DNA from: an uncultured Oceanisphaera sp.
GTDB taxonomy: Bacteria; Pseudomonadota; Gammaproteobacteria; Enterobacterales; Aeromonadaceae
DNA length: 64,000 nucleotides
Assembly (NCBI RefSeq): GCF_947495715.1
Contig: NZ_CANLZU010000002.1
Coordinates: 177,228 to 241,227 of the forward strand
Direction: 5' to 3'
Part shown: in pieces, positions 16,541-23,863 of the stretch
Position numbering within the stretch: the stretch's first letter is position 1
How the letters are laid out: each line of letters starts with the position of its first letter
Program-made: the position numbers and the translations under genes
The notes under the pieces: generated by a model
Databases searched by the model: none
What the model was told of the DNA's origin: nothing
What the model saw: the letters and a program-made list of their open reading frames with translations, nothing else

Positions 16541-17794
16541 ATGAAAGTATTAGTATTGGGTAGTGGTGTCGTCGGTGTTACCAGCGCCTGGTATCTGTCG
16601 CAGCAGGGCCACGAGGTGGTAGTGGTAGACCGGCAGCCCGATGCGGCCGAAGAAACCAGCTTCGCCAATGCCGGCCAGCTTTCATTCGGCATGAGCTCCC
16701 CCTGGGCCGCCCCCGGTATTCCCCTTAAAGCCGCCAAGTGGATGTTTCAGACCCATGCGCCACTCAAGCTGCGTCCCAGCCTCAATCCGGCCCAGTGGCA
16801 GTTTATGCTGTCGATGCTGGCCAACTGCAACGAAAAATCCTACGGCGTCAACAAGTCGCGCATGGTACGGGTATCCGAATACAGCCGTCAGTGCATCAAT
16901 GCGCTGCAGAGTGAGCTGAAACTGCCGTTTGAAGGCCGCAAGCAGGGGCTGTTGCAGGTATTCCGTACCCAGAAGCAGATTGACGATGCCGCCAAAGACA
17001 TCAAGGTACTGCAGGAATTCAACGTACCTCACGCCATGCTGAATGTGGACGAATGTATCGCCCGTGAGCCGGCGTTGGCGCGGGTGAAGCACAAGCTGGT
17101 AGGCGGTCTGCACTTTCCCGACGATCAAACCGGTGACTGCAACCTCTTTACCAAGTCGTTGGTGAAGAAGTGTCAGGAAAACGGTGTGGTGTTCAAGTTC
17201 AACACCGAGATCAAGGCGCTGGTCAGCGAAGGCGATCAGATCCGTGGTGCGCAAACCTCGAATGGTCTGGAAACCGCCGATCAGGTGCTGGTGTGCATGG
17301 GCAGTTATTCTCCCTTCCTGCTCAGCCCGCTGGGCATTCGTCTGCCGGTATACCCGATCAAGGGCTACTCGCTGACCATCGACGTCAAGAATGATGTCGA
17401 TGCACCGCAGTCCACCGTCATGGATGAAACCTACAAGGTAGCCATCACCCGTTTCGAAAATCGCATTCGTGCCGCCGGCACCGCCGAGCTGGCCGACTTC
17501 AATGCGGATCTGCCCAAGGCCCGCCGTGCCACCATCGCCGAATCGGTCAGCAGCCTGTTCCCCGAAGGCGGCAAGGTAGAAGAAGCCGAATTCTGGAGCG
17601 GCTTCCGTCCCATGACCCCGGACGGCACGCCCATCATCGGCGCCACCCGTTACAAGAACCTGTGGCTGAATACCGGCCACGGCACCCTGGGTTGGACCAT
17701 GGGCGCGGGCTCCGGCAAGCTGATCGCCGATTTGATCAGCGGCAACAAGCCGGAAATAGACGACAGCGGCCTGGCGTTCAGCCGCTACGGTTAA
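16541..17794 (+). CDS. dadA: D-amino acid dehydrogenase small subunit
   Basis: This 417-residue FAD-dependent, membrane-associated dehydrogenase oxidises D-alanine and other D-amino acids to 2-oxo acids and passes electrons to the respiratory chain. The N-terminal FAD-binding Rossmann motif is VLVLGSGVVGVTSAWYLSQQ. It is followed by the family block ETSFANAGQLSFGMSSPWA. The C-terminus has FWSGFRPMTPDGTPIIG and NTGHGTLGWTMGAGSGK. Length is close to E. coli DadA (432). GGGGAG lies before the ATG. The usual partner dadX (alanine racemase) is not next to it. It has its own terminator. The 248-base upstream gap is AT-rich, contains no gene and probably holds the promoter. Confidence 0.95.
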   Translation: MKVLVLGSGVVGVTSAWYLSQQGHEVVVVDRQPDAAEETSFANAGQLSFGMSSPWAAPGIPLKAAKWMFQTHAPLKLRPSLNPAQWQFMLSMLANCNEKSYGVNKSRMVRVSEYSRQCINALQSELKLPFEGRKQGLLQVFRTQKQIDDAAKDIKVLQEFNVPHAMLNVDECIAREPALARVKHKLVGGLHFPDDQTGDCNLFTKSLVKKCQENGVVFKFNTEIKALVSEGDQIRGAQTSNGLETADQVLVCMGSYSPFLLSPLGIRLPVYPIKGYSLTIDVKNDVDAPQSTVMDETYKVAITRFENRIRAAGTAELADFNADLPKARRATIAESVSSLFPEGGKVEEAEFWSGFRPMTPDGTPIIGATRYKNLWLNTGHGTLGWTMGAGSGKLIADLISGNKPEIDDSGLAFSRYG

Positions 17795-17858
17795 GCCCTG
17801 ATCTAACCGGGCGATCGGCCAACCGCCGCCGTCCCCGGCGGCTGGACAGCTCCATAGC

Positions 17859-17881
17859 AAGGCGCCATACTGGCGCCTTTT
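17859..17881 (+). terminator. intrinsic terminator after dadA
   Basis: AAGGCGCC (17859-17866) pairs with GGCGCCTT (17872-17879) across 5 bases and runs into TTTT. It lies only 11 bases before the AEC transporter ATG, so that gene must either have its own promoter overlapping this hairpin or rely on read-through. Confidence 0.85.
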
Positions 17882-17891
17882 GCGTCTCTAT

Positions 17892-18773
17892 ATGTTTTCT
17901 ACCCTGCTTAATATCGTGGTGCCGGTGTTTGCGGTGGTGGCGGTGGGCTTTGCCTTCGGTCGCCGTCAGCGTCATGCCGACATGGGATTCATTAACCTGG
18001 CCAATGTGGCGGTGTTCTGCCCGGCATTGGTATTTTCTGCCCTCATCGACAACCCGGTGCGACTCGGCACCAGCTGGCCGCTGATGCTGGCCGGTACCCT
18101 GATCATCGTGCTGCCGGGCCTGCTGTTGTGTCTGTTTCGTTTCAAGGGACTGGAGCGCCGGACCCTGGTGCTGGGCGGCATGTTTCGCAACACCGGTAAC
18201 ATCGGTATTCCGCTGATGATGCTGGCCTATGGCGAGGATCAACTCGGCGCCATCATTATTCTGTTTGTGCTCTCCAACCTGATTCATTTTTCGCTCGGGC
18301 TCTTTATCCTGTCGCGCGAAGCCGGTCGCTGGCTGTGGCTGAAAAACCCCATCATCTGGTCTGCGGTGCTGGGCATGCTGCTGGCGGATCACCCGAGCCT
18401 GTTGCCCGAGTTTGTCTACACCAGCACCGGACTGCTGGGGCAAATGGCGGTGCCATTGATGCTGTTTGCCCTGGGCGTGCGGCTGTCGGGCGGTGAAATG
18501 GGGGATCTGGGGCTGGCGCTGCGGGTGAACCTGAGTTATTTGCTGGTCGGGGCGGCGAGCCTGCTGCTGGTGGCCTGGTGGTTGCCGTTAAGCGCAGACT
18601 GGCTGCGGTTACTGGCGTTGTCGGTGATGCTGCCGCCGGCGGTACTCAATTACCTGCTGTGCGAACAATATCGTTGCCAGCCCGATAAAATGGCCAGCAT
18701 AGTACTGCTCGGTAATGCGCTGTCGGTATTGACCATTCCGCTGGTGATTTATCTGACCCTGACTTTGCTTTGA
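17892..18773 (+). CDS. AEC-family transporter (auxin efflux carrier-like)
   Basis: This 293-residue integral membrane protein has about 10 hydrophobic helices in two five-helix halves. Family features are the start MFSTLLNIVVPVFAVVAVGF, the GGMFRNTGNIGIPLMMLAYG block in the middle (the crossing-helix region) and MLPPAVLNYLLCEQY near the end. AEC proteins in bacteria export or import organic acids such as malate or malonate. The substrate here is unknown. There is no good ribosome-binding site at ATG 17892, and a TTG at 17880 is an alternative start inside the dadA terminator. Confidence 0.85.
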   Translation: MFSTLLNIVVPVFAVVAVGFAFGRRQRHADMGFINLANVAVFCPALVFSALIDNPVRLGTSWPLMLAGTLIIVLPGLLLCLFRFKGLERRTLVLGGMFRNTGNIGIPLMMLAYGEDQLGAIIILFVLSNLIHFSLGLFILSREAGRWLWLKNPIIWSAVLGMLLADHPSLLPEFVYTSTGLLGQMAVPLMLFALGVRLSGGEMGDLGLALRVNLSYLLVGAASLLLVAWWLPLSADWLRLLALSVMLPPAVLNYLLCEQYRCQPDKMASIVLLGNALSVLTIPLVIYLTLTLL

Positions 18774-18787
18774 GGTCATACCGCAGC

Positions 18788-18905
18788 ATAGGGTCGGATG
18801 AAGAGTTCTACTCTACCGACCGTCACATGACAGGACGTCATGTGCTGAGCGCCACATGGAGGTGCTTGCAGCGTGTCGGTGGAGTAGGCCCTTCATTCGA
18901 CCTTT
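18788..18905. repeat. dispersed long repeat, CAGCGTGTCGG family, copy 2
   Basis: Carries the same blocks as 9385-9540 in the same order, in a shorter form: CTCTACCGACCGTCACATG, TGCTGAGCGCC, then GGTGCTTGCAGCGTGTCGG and GGAGTAGGCCC. It fills most of the gap between the AEC gene and the msh promoter region. Confidence 0.65.
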
Positions 18906-18918
18906 ACAGAGCAGCTGC

Positions 18919-18935
18919 TTTAGTCAGATTGGTAT
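18919..18935 (+). repeat. short dispersed motif TTTAGTNNGATTGGTAT, copy 1
   Basis: Seventeen bases read TTTAGTCAGATTGGTAT. The same word with only the two middle bases changed occurs at 36009-36025 (+) and, inverted, at 58336-58352. Confidence 0.7.
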
Positions 18936-18941
18936 AAATTA

Positions 18942-18955
18942 TTGATCTTAATCAA
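18942..18955. promoter_or_regulatory. perfect FNR-type box upstream of the msh operon
   Basis: TTGATCTTAATCAA is an exact match to the FNR consensus TTGAT-N4-ATCAA. It lies 118 bases before the mshI ATG. A TATAAT at 19003-19008 is a plausible -10 element, which would put the box centre near -66, a position compatible with class I activation by an FNR-like protein. The start site itself is a guess. Confidence 0.7.
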
Positions 18956-19072
18956 GGGGAATAATTGAGAAGGTCTAATTAGAGTCCTTTTTCTAATCGC
19001 TTTATAATAGCTTGTTTATAAATAGATTTTATCTGTTTATACTGCTGCTTTAATTCTTTTTGTGCGGTGCAG

Positions 19073-19939
19073 ATGGCCTTTATTTCCCGGTGGTTCAAAC
19101 CCGTCAAATCCTTGTCTTCGGTGGGAATTTACATTACCCGGCAATGCCTGTTTGCGGTAGATGAACTTCAACCTCAGCAAACGGTGCAGCGCGATCTCGG
19201 CCATGGCGAGTCATTGCCGATGGCGCTGAAGGCGTTGATTGATGAACAGCACTGGCAGGGCCGACGGCTGTATCTGGTGCTGAACCGGCACTGGTATCAG
19301 CAAAGCCAGATAGACAAACCCGCCATGCCCGATGACGAGCTGGCACAGGCATTGCCCTGGTGCATGCGCGAGCTGGTCAACGCACCGGTAGAAAGCCTGC
19401 TGTTTGATTATATCGAACTGCCGCCAAGCCCAAGCGGGCAGGCGCGCATCGCGGTATACAGCAGCGAGCGGGAGAGGCTGGCCGAGCTGGTGCGGGCCGT
19501 TACCCCGCAACACGAGATTGTCACCATCGGGGTGGACGAGCTGGCCATGGCCAATTTGCTGGAGCCGGAGGTGCGGGGTCTGTTGCTGCACAAAATGCCA
19601 GGGCAGGAGTTGACCCTGACCTTTATTCATCAGCGTCAATGGCATTTTTCCCGTACCATTCGCGGCTTTCAGGCGCTGGATGACGAGCAGATGCCGGTCG
19701 ACCAGTTCGTGTTCGACAACCTGCTGCTGGAGCTGCAGCGCAGCATCGATTATGCGGTCGGTCAGCTCAAGCTGAGCGCGCCCAATCGCTGGTATCTGGC
19801 CCTTCCCCAACGGGTTACCCCGGCCATTCAGGAGGCCATTCGTCAGGTATTCGATATCAAGTCCGAGTCGCTCACCAGCAGTACCCTCAGCCCCATCAGT
19901 TTGCCGGCGCTCGGTATCTTGCGGGAGGAGCAAGCGTGA
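19073..19939 (+). CDS. mshI: MSHA biogenesis protein MshI (PilM-like)
   Basis: First gene of the MSHA pilus operon, 288 residues. MshI proteins are related to PilM-type actin-fold proteins that sit at the inner face of the membrane and bind a PilN-like partner. Here the N-terminus reads MAFISRWFKPVKSLSSVGIY, and the remaining sequence is soluble, with PWCMRELVNAPVESLLFDY as a family-like block. The ATG at 19073 has no clear ribosome-binding site. A GTG at 19067 would add two residues. The stop overlaps the next gene as GTGA. It lies behind a perfect FNR-type box. Confidence 0.88.
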   Translation: MAFISRWFKPVKSLSSVGIYITRQCLFAVDELQPQQTVQRDLGHGESLPMALKALIDEQHWQGRRLYLVLNRHWYQQSQIDKPAMPDDELAQALPWCMRELVNAPVESLLFDYIELPPSPSGQARIAVYSSERERLAELVRAVTPQHEIVTIGVDELAMANLLEPEVRGLLLHKMPGQELTLTFIHQRQWHFSRTIRGFQALDDEQMPVDQFVFDNLLLELQRSIDYAVGQLKLSAPNRWYLALPQRVTPAIQEAIRQVFDIKSESLTSSTLSPISLPALGILREEQA

Positions 19940-20514
19940 AACGGCGTATCGAGTTTTATCAGGCCGCGCTCAAGCCGTCGCAGGATCCGGCTTCCATCAC
20001 CCTGCTGTGGCGCGTTGGCCTGGCCATCGTGGTGCTGTGGGGGTTCATGTTTGCCTATGCGGGCTTCAATCAGTATCAACTGCAGCAACAGAATAGCGCC
20101 CTGCAGGCGTCGGTATTGTCGGGTGACAATGATCTGAACCGGCTGCGTCAGGGACTGGCCACGCTCAACAGCCGGCAGGACGACGGCCGGCTCGAGCGCA
20201 TAGAGCAGAATATCAATGCGCGCCAGCGGTTGCTGGGCGTGCTGCTACAGGAAAACTTTGTGTCTTATGCCAATACCCTCAACGATCTGGCGCGCATTCC
20301 CTGGCAGGGCATCTCTCTGCAGGGGCTGACCCTGGAAGGCAAGCGCATGGTGTTGCGCGGCGAGGCCGCCAGTGCCAGTCAGGTACCGGCCTGGATTCTG
20401 GGCTTTGAGCAGCGCGACAGCCTGCGCGGTCACCGTTTTGGTCAACTCGAGATCAGTCGGCGACCCCGGGGCGGCCTGGGCTTCAGCCTTTACAGCGCCG
20501 AGGCGACCCCATGA
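19936..20514 (+). CDS. PilN-domain MSHA biogenesis protein
   Basis: This 192-residue bitopic inner-membrane protein has a cytoplasmic N-terminus, one membrane helix (about residues 25-46, LLWRVGLAIVVLWGFMFAY), a periplasmic coiled coil (about 47-95) and a small ferredoxin-like domain. This is the layout of PilN and of the second MshI-type protein in other msh loci. It should bind MshI on the cytoplasmic side and MshJ in the periplasm to form the alignment complex. The start is GTG at 19936, overlapping the mshI stop by four bases. The end overlaps mshJ as ATGA. Confidence 0.85.
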   Translation: MKRRIEFYQAALKPSQDPASITLLWRVGLAIVVLWGFMFAYAGFNQYQLQQQNSALQASVLSGDNDLNRLRQGLATLNSRQDDGRLERIEQNINARQRLLGVLLQENFVSYANTLNDLARIPWQGISLQGLTLEGKRMVLRGEAASASQVPAWILGFEQRDSLRGHRFGQLEISRRPRGGLGFSLYSAEATP

Positions 20515-21161
20515 GCCGCTTGGCCGAACAGCTGAAAAAGGGGCAAGAGCGCTTTGACGCCCTGTCGCGCCGGGAGCGCTGGCTGGTGCTGGGTGTCAGC
20601 TGGGCGCTGCTGGCCTGGCTGGGATTACTGCTTTATGAATCCACACTGCAGGCCGGCGTGATCCGTCTGCAGCAGGAACAGCTTGGGCTGCAGCGTCAGC
20701 TGGCCGAGCAGCAGCAGCTGCGAGATGAGCTGGCCCAGGGTATCTCCCGGTTGTCGAATAACGACAGCGAACAACAGCTGGCGCGGCTGAACCGTCGCCT
20801 GAGCAAGCTCAACGAGAACGTCGATCAGCGCATGCGTACCCTGGTGGGGCCGGAGCAAATGGCCGGCCTGCTGCTGACCATACTCGAACAAAGCCAGGGG
20901 CTGGAACTGCGGGAACTGAGCAACCGGCCGCCGCAGCGGCTGAACGGCGCAGAAAACACCGAGCCCTTGTATCGGCACGATCTGAGCCTGCATTTAACCG
21001 GCAGCTATCTGGCGTTGCTCGACTATGTGCAGCGCCTCGAGCAGCTGTCGGGGCGCGTGTTCTGGCGCGGGCTGGAATTCGAGCTGGAGCAGTATCCCGA
21101 CGCCATCATTCGGCTCGACTTCTTTACCATCAGCCAACACAAGGAGCTGCTGCGTGGTTAA
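20511..21161 (+). CDS. mshJ: MSHA biogenesis protein MshJ (PilO-like)
   Basis: This 216-residue bitopic protein has a short cytoplasmic segment, a membrane helix at about residues 24-44 (WLVLGVSWALLAWLGLLLY), a Gln/Leu-rich periplasmic coiled coil (about 50-115) and a C-terminal PilO-like domain ending in LDFFTISQHKELLRG. It is the expected partner of the PilN-like protein in the inner-membrane alignment complex. ATGA overlap with the gene before it indicates translational coupling. Confidence 0.88.
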   Translation: MSRLAEQLKKGQERFDALSRRERWLVLGVSWALLAWLGLLLYESTLQAGVIRLQQEQLGLQRQLAEQQQLRDELAQGISRLSNNDSEQQLARLNRRLSKLNENVDQRMRTLVGPEQMAGLLLTILEQSQGLELRELSNRPPQRLNGAENTEPLYRHDLSLHLTGSYLALLDYVQRLEQLSGRVFWRGLEFELEQYPDAIIRLDFFTISQHKELLRG

Positions 21162-21486
21162 CCCGTTATTGTTACTGCTGCTGAGCAGCACCGCCGGACT
21201 GCAGGACCCGACCCGGCCACTGACGGCCATGACGGCCACGGCCGACGCGCCGGCGACGTCTCAGGCGCAACAACATCAGCAACAAACGCCATTGCGGTTG
21301 CAGGCCATTTTCACCGGCGGCCATCGCCCCAGCGCCATTATCGACGGCCGCCGTTACCAAACCGGCGATGCGGTTGCCAACTACCGGCTGGTGCGCATCA
21401 GGCCGGACCATATTCTGCTGGAAGGCCAGGGCGATCCCCTGACTCTGACGCTGTTTCCCTCATTATCAACCCTGAGTAGCCAATGA
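21154..21486 (+). CDS. mshK: MSHA biogenesis protein MshK (PilP-like)
   Basis: This 110-residue exported protein appears to start at GTG 21154. AAGGAG (21141-21146) lies 7 bases upstream, and a signal sequence follows immediately (VNPLLLLLLSSTAGLQDPTR). The core LQAIFTGGHRPSAIIDGR and the QTGDAVANYRLVRIRPDHIL block match MshK/PilP-type proteins, which link the alignment complex to the secretin. The start lies inside the last codons of mshJ, and the stop overlaps mshL as ATGA. Confidence 0.85.
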   Translation: MVNPLLLLLLSSTAGLQDPTRPLTAMTATADAPATSQAQQHQQQTPLRLQAIFTGGHRPSAIIDGRRYQTGDAVANYRLVRIRPDHILLEGQGDPLTLTLFPSLSTLSSQ

Positions 21487-23114
21487 ATTTCACGACACGA
21501 CCTTTTGCAGTGGCCCTGCTGGGTGCCTCTCTGGCCGCCTGTGTACATGCGCCGGATGGCTCCTTACCCAAGGACGCGCTGGATGAGGCGCTGACTGCTC
21601 GCCCGCATGCGGTACCGGCGGCGGTTGAGCAGGAATTGTTGAGCGGCCGTTCAACCGCGGCAGCCCTGAGCGCCGAGCCACGGCTGCGCCGCTTCAATAT
21701 TGCCGCCAACGACGTAGAAACGGCCGACTTTTTCAATGCCCTGGCCAGCCAGCACGGTATCAGCATAGCGGTGCACCCGGATGTGCGCGGCACCATCAGT
21801 CTCAACCTGCGCCAGGTCACCCTGGCCGACACCCTGGCCGCCATTTCCCGGTTATACGGTTATGGCATAGAGCAGCAGGGCGGTGTGTATCAGGTGTATC
21901 CCAACGGGGTGCGTACCCGTACCTTCAGCGTGAACTATCTGATGCTGTCCCGTAATGGCCAGTCGCAAACCGCCATCAGCGGCAGCAGCCTGTCAAACGG
22001 TGAAGACGGTGGCAACAGCGCCGGTAACAGCTCGACCCGCATCAATACCGAGTCCAGCAACGACTTCTGGGCCGATCTGGAATCGGCGCTGGGCCGGTTG
22101 ATCGGCAGCGAAGACGGCCGGGTGGTGGTCACCAATCCCCAGGCCGGGCTGGTGAGTGTGCGCGCCGCCCCCGACGAGCTGGCGCTGGTGGAAGACTTTT
22201 TGAGCCGGGCCGAACGCCAGCTCAAGCGCCAGGTGATACTGGAAGCCCGTATCATAGAAGTGGAGCTGAACGACGGTTATGAGCAGGGCATCGACTGGGA
22301 TAATCTGAGTGCCGGCAGCACGGCCAGCCGTTCGGTCACGCCGCTGGTGACCGCTGGTAATGTATCGCCTTATCCTGCAGGTACCGTGCAACTCAATCCA
22401 CTGGCCAAGTTACTCGGCGGTGGCGTGGTGTTCAATATTACCGATGGCAATTTTACCTCCGTCATCAGCCTGTTACAGACCCAGGGGGAAGTGAATACCC
22501 TGTCCAACCCCAGAGTGACCACCAGCAATAACCAGAAAGCGGTGATCAAGGTGGGGACCGATGAGTACTTCGTGACCAACTTTACCCTGGAAACCACCAC
22601 CAGTAACAACGGTCCACCAGTACAGTCACCGGATATCGAGCTGACGCCGTTTTTCTCCGGTATCTCGCTCGATGTCACGCCGCAGATAGCCGAAGACAAC
22701 CGTATTCTGCTGCACGTTCATCCCACCGTCAGTCAGGTTCAGGACAGTAACAAGATCATCAATTTCGGCAATCAGTCGGTTGAGTTGCCGCTGGCAAGCA
22801 GCAGCATCAGAGAATCCGATACCGTCGTCGAGGCCCGCTCGGGCGAGATGATCATCATCGGCGGCCTGATGCAGGAAACCCAGAGCGAACAGAATTCCGG
22901 TGTGCCCCTGCTCAGCCAGATACCGGTATTGGGCAACCTGTTCAAGAACCGTAAACTGGGCACCAAGAAAAGCGAACTGGTGATCATGTTGCGCCCTGTG
23001 GTGGTGAATGAAAATACCTGGCAGAACGAGCTGCAGCGCTCGCGCGACCTGCTGGAAAAATGGTATCCGCCCTTGTCGGAGCCGCTTGCTTCCGTGCACA
23101 GCGGGGTACGCTGA
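21483..23114 (+). CDS. mshL: MSHA secretin MshL
   Basis: This 543-residue outer-membrane secretin forms the pilus exit channel. The signal peptide ends in the lipobox LAAC with the lipidated Cys at residue 20, so it is a lipoprotein and needs no separate pilotin. A secretin/TonB short N-terminal domain lies at about 70-125 (FNIAANDVETADFFNALASQ) and an N1-type domain at about 190-265. The secretin barrel follows, with TLSNPRVTTSNNQKAVIKVG and the closing GEMIIIGGLMQET and VPLLSQIPVLGNLFK. Length matches Vibrio MshL. It ends TGATG on the next gene. Confidence 0.95.
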   Translation: MNFTTRPFAVALLGASLAACVHAPDGSLPKDALDEALTARPHAVPAAVEQELLSGRSTAAALSAEPRLRRFNIAANDVETADFFNALASQHGISIAVHPDVRGTISLNLRQVTLADTLAAISRLYGYGIEQQGGVYQVYPNGVRTRTFSVNYLMLSRNGQSQTAISGSSLSNGEDGGNSAGNSSTRINTESSNDFWADLESALGRLIGSEDGRVVVTNPQAGLVSVRAAPDELALVEDFLSRAERQLKRQVILEARIIEVELNDGYEQGIDWDNLSAGSTASRSVTPLVTAGNVSPYPAGTVQLNPLAKLLGGGVVFNITDGNFTSVISLLQTQGEVNTLSNPRVTTSNNQKAVIKVGTDEYFVTNFTLETTTSNNGPPVQSPDIELTPFFSGISLDVTPQIAEDNRILLHVHPTVSQVQDSNKIINFGNQSVELPLASSSIRESDTVVEARSGEMIIIGGLMQETQSEQNSGVPLLSQIPVLGNLFKNRKLGTKKSELVIMLRPVVVNENTWQNELQRSRDLLEKWYPPLSEPLASVHSGVR

Positions 23115-23863
23115 TGAAAGGCGCCCGTTACTGGTCTCGGTTATTGCTGATGTTGCTGCCGCTGGCACCGCTGGTGCAGGCGCAGGCGCCGGATGAAGAA
23201 GAGTGGGAAGCGTCCGAATGGGCCGATGTCATGGTGGCGCCGCCGGCGGCAGAAAGCAGCCTCGACATCAGCGAAGTGACCCTGAGCCGGGCCGACTGGC
23301 TGGCCGAGATTGGCCAACAGGCCGACGCAGCCCTGGCCGCCGGTGACTGGGCCCGGGCCGAGTATCGGCTGGCTCAGGCGCTGACGGAGTACCCCGACGA
23401 CGCTGCCACCCGCCTGCGCCTGGCCTCATTGCAGTTTGGCCGGGGCGCATTGGATCAGGCCCGCGCCCGGTTGCAGCAGGGGCTGGAGCTGAACCCGCAA
23501 CAGGCGGATATGCGCCTGGCGCTGGCCCGCCTGCTGGCCGAACAACAGCGTTATGATGCGGCCTGGCAGGTGCTGGATGAAAGCCGGCCCCCCTTGCCGA
23601 TGCACCTCGATTATTACAGCCTCAAGGCCGACATGGCCCGGCGCAGTGGTCAGTGTGCAGCGGCGGCAGAGATCTATCGTCTGTTGCTGGCCGAAAGCCG
23701 GGTCGGTGCCTGGTGGCTGGGGCTGGGGTTATGTCAGCGCCAATTGGGTGAAGACTTTATCGGGGCCTTTCAACAGGCGCGGGCCAGTGCCGATCTGGGG
23801 ATGGCCTCGCAGCATTTTGTAACACAGCAACTGGAGCAACATGGCACAGCGCAAACTCACTAA
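23114..23863 (+). CDS. mshN: TPR protein, MshN-like
   Basis: This 249-residue protein has a signal peptide (residues about 1-23, ending PLVQAQA), an acidic linker and then several tetratricopeptide-like helix pairs (about 70-240), such as ARLQQGLELNPQQADMRLAL. It occupies the mshN position between secretin and ATPase. It is shorter than Vibrio MshN, which has a membrane anchor and a longer TPR region, so the mshN label rests partly on position. The AAA+ gene mshM, normally between mshL and mshN, is missing. The ATG overlaps the mshL stop by one base, and the end overlaps mshE by 23 bases. Confidence 0.75.
   Translation: MKGARYWSRLLLMLLPLAPLVQAQAPDEEEWEASEWADVMVAPPAAESSLDISEVTLSRADWLAEIGQQADAALAAGDWARAEYRLAQALTEYPDDAATRLRLASLQFGRGALDQARARLQQGLELNPQQADMRLALARLLAEQQRYDAAWQVLDESRPPLPMHLDYYSLKADMARRSGQCAAAAEIYRLLLAESRVGAWWLGLGLCQRQLGEDFIGAFQQARASADLGMASQHFVTQQLEQHGTAQTH

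Noticed and set aside
16682..17860. 392-codon frame on the minus strand
   Set aside because: Antisense shadow of dadA, whose family assignment is clear.
17859..17881. Hairpin before the AEC gene as a riboswitch
   Set aside because: It is a short, simple stem with a T-run, fully explained as the dadA terminator.
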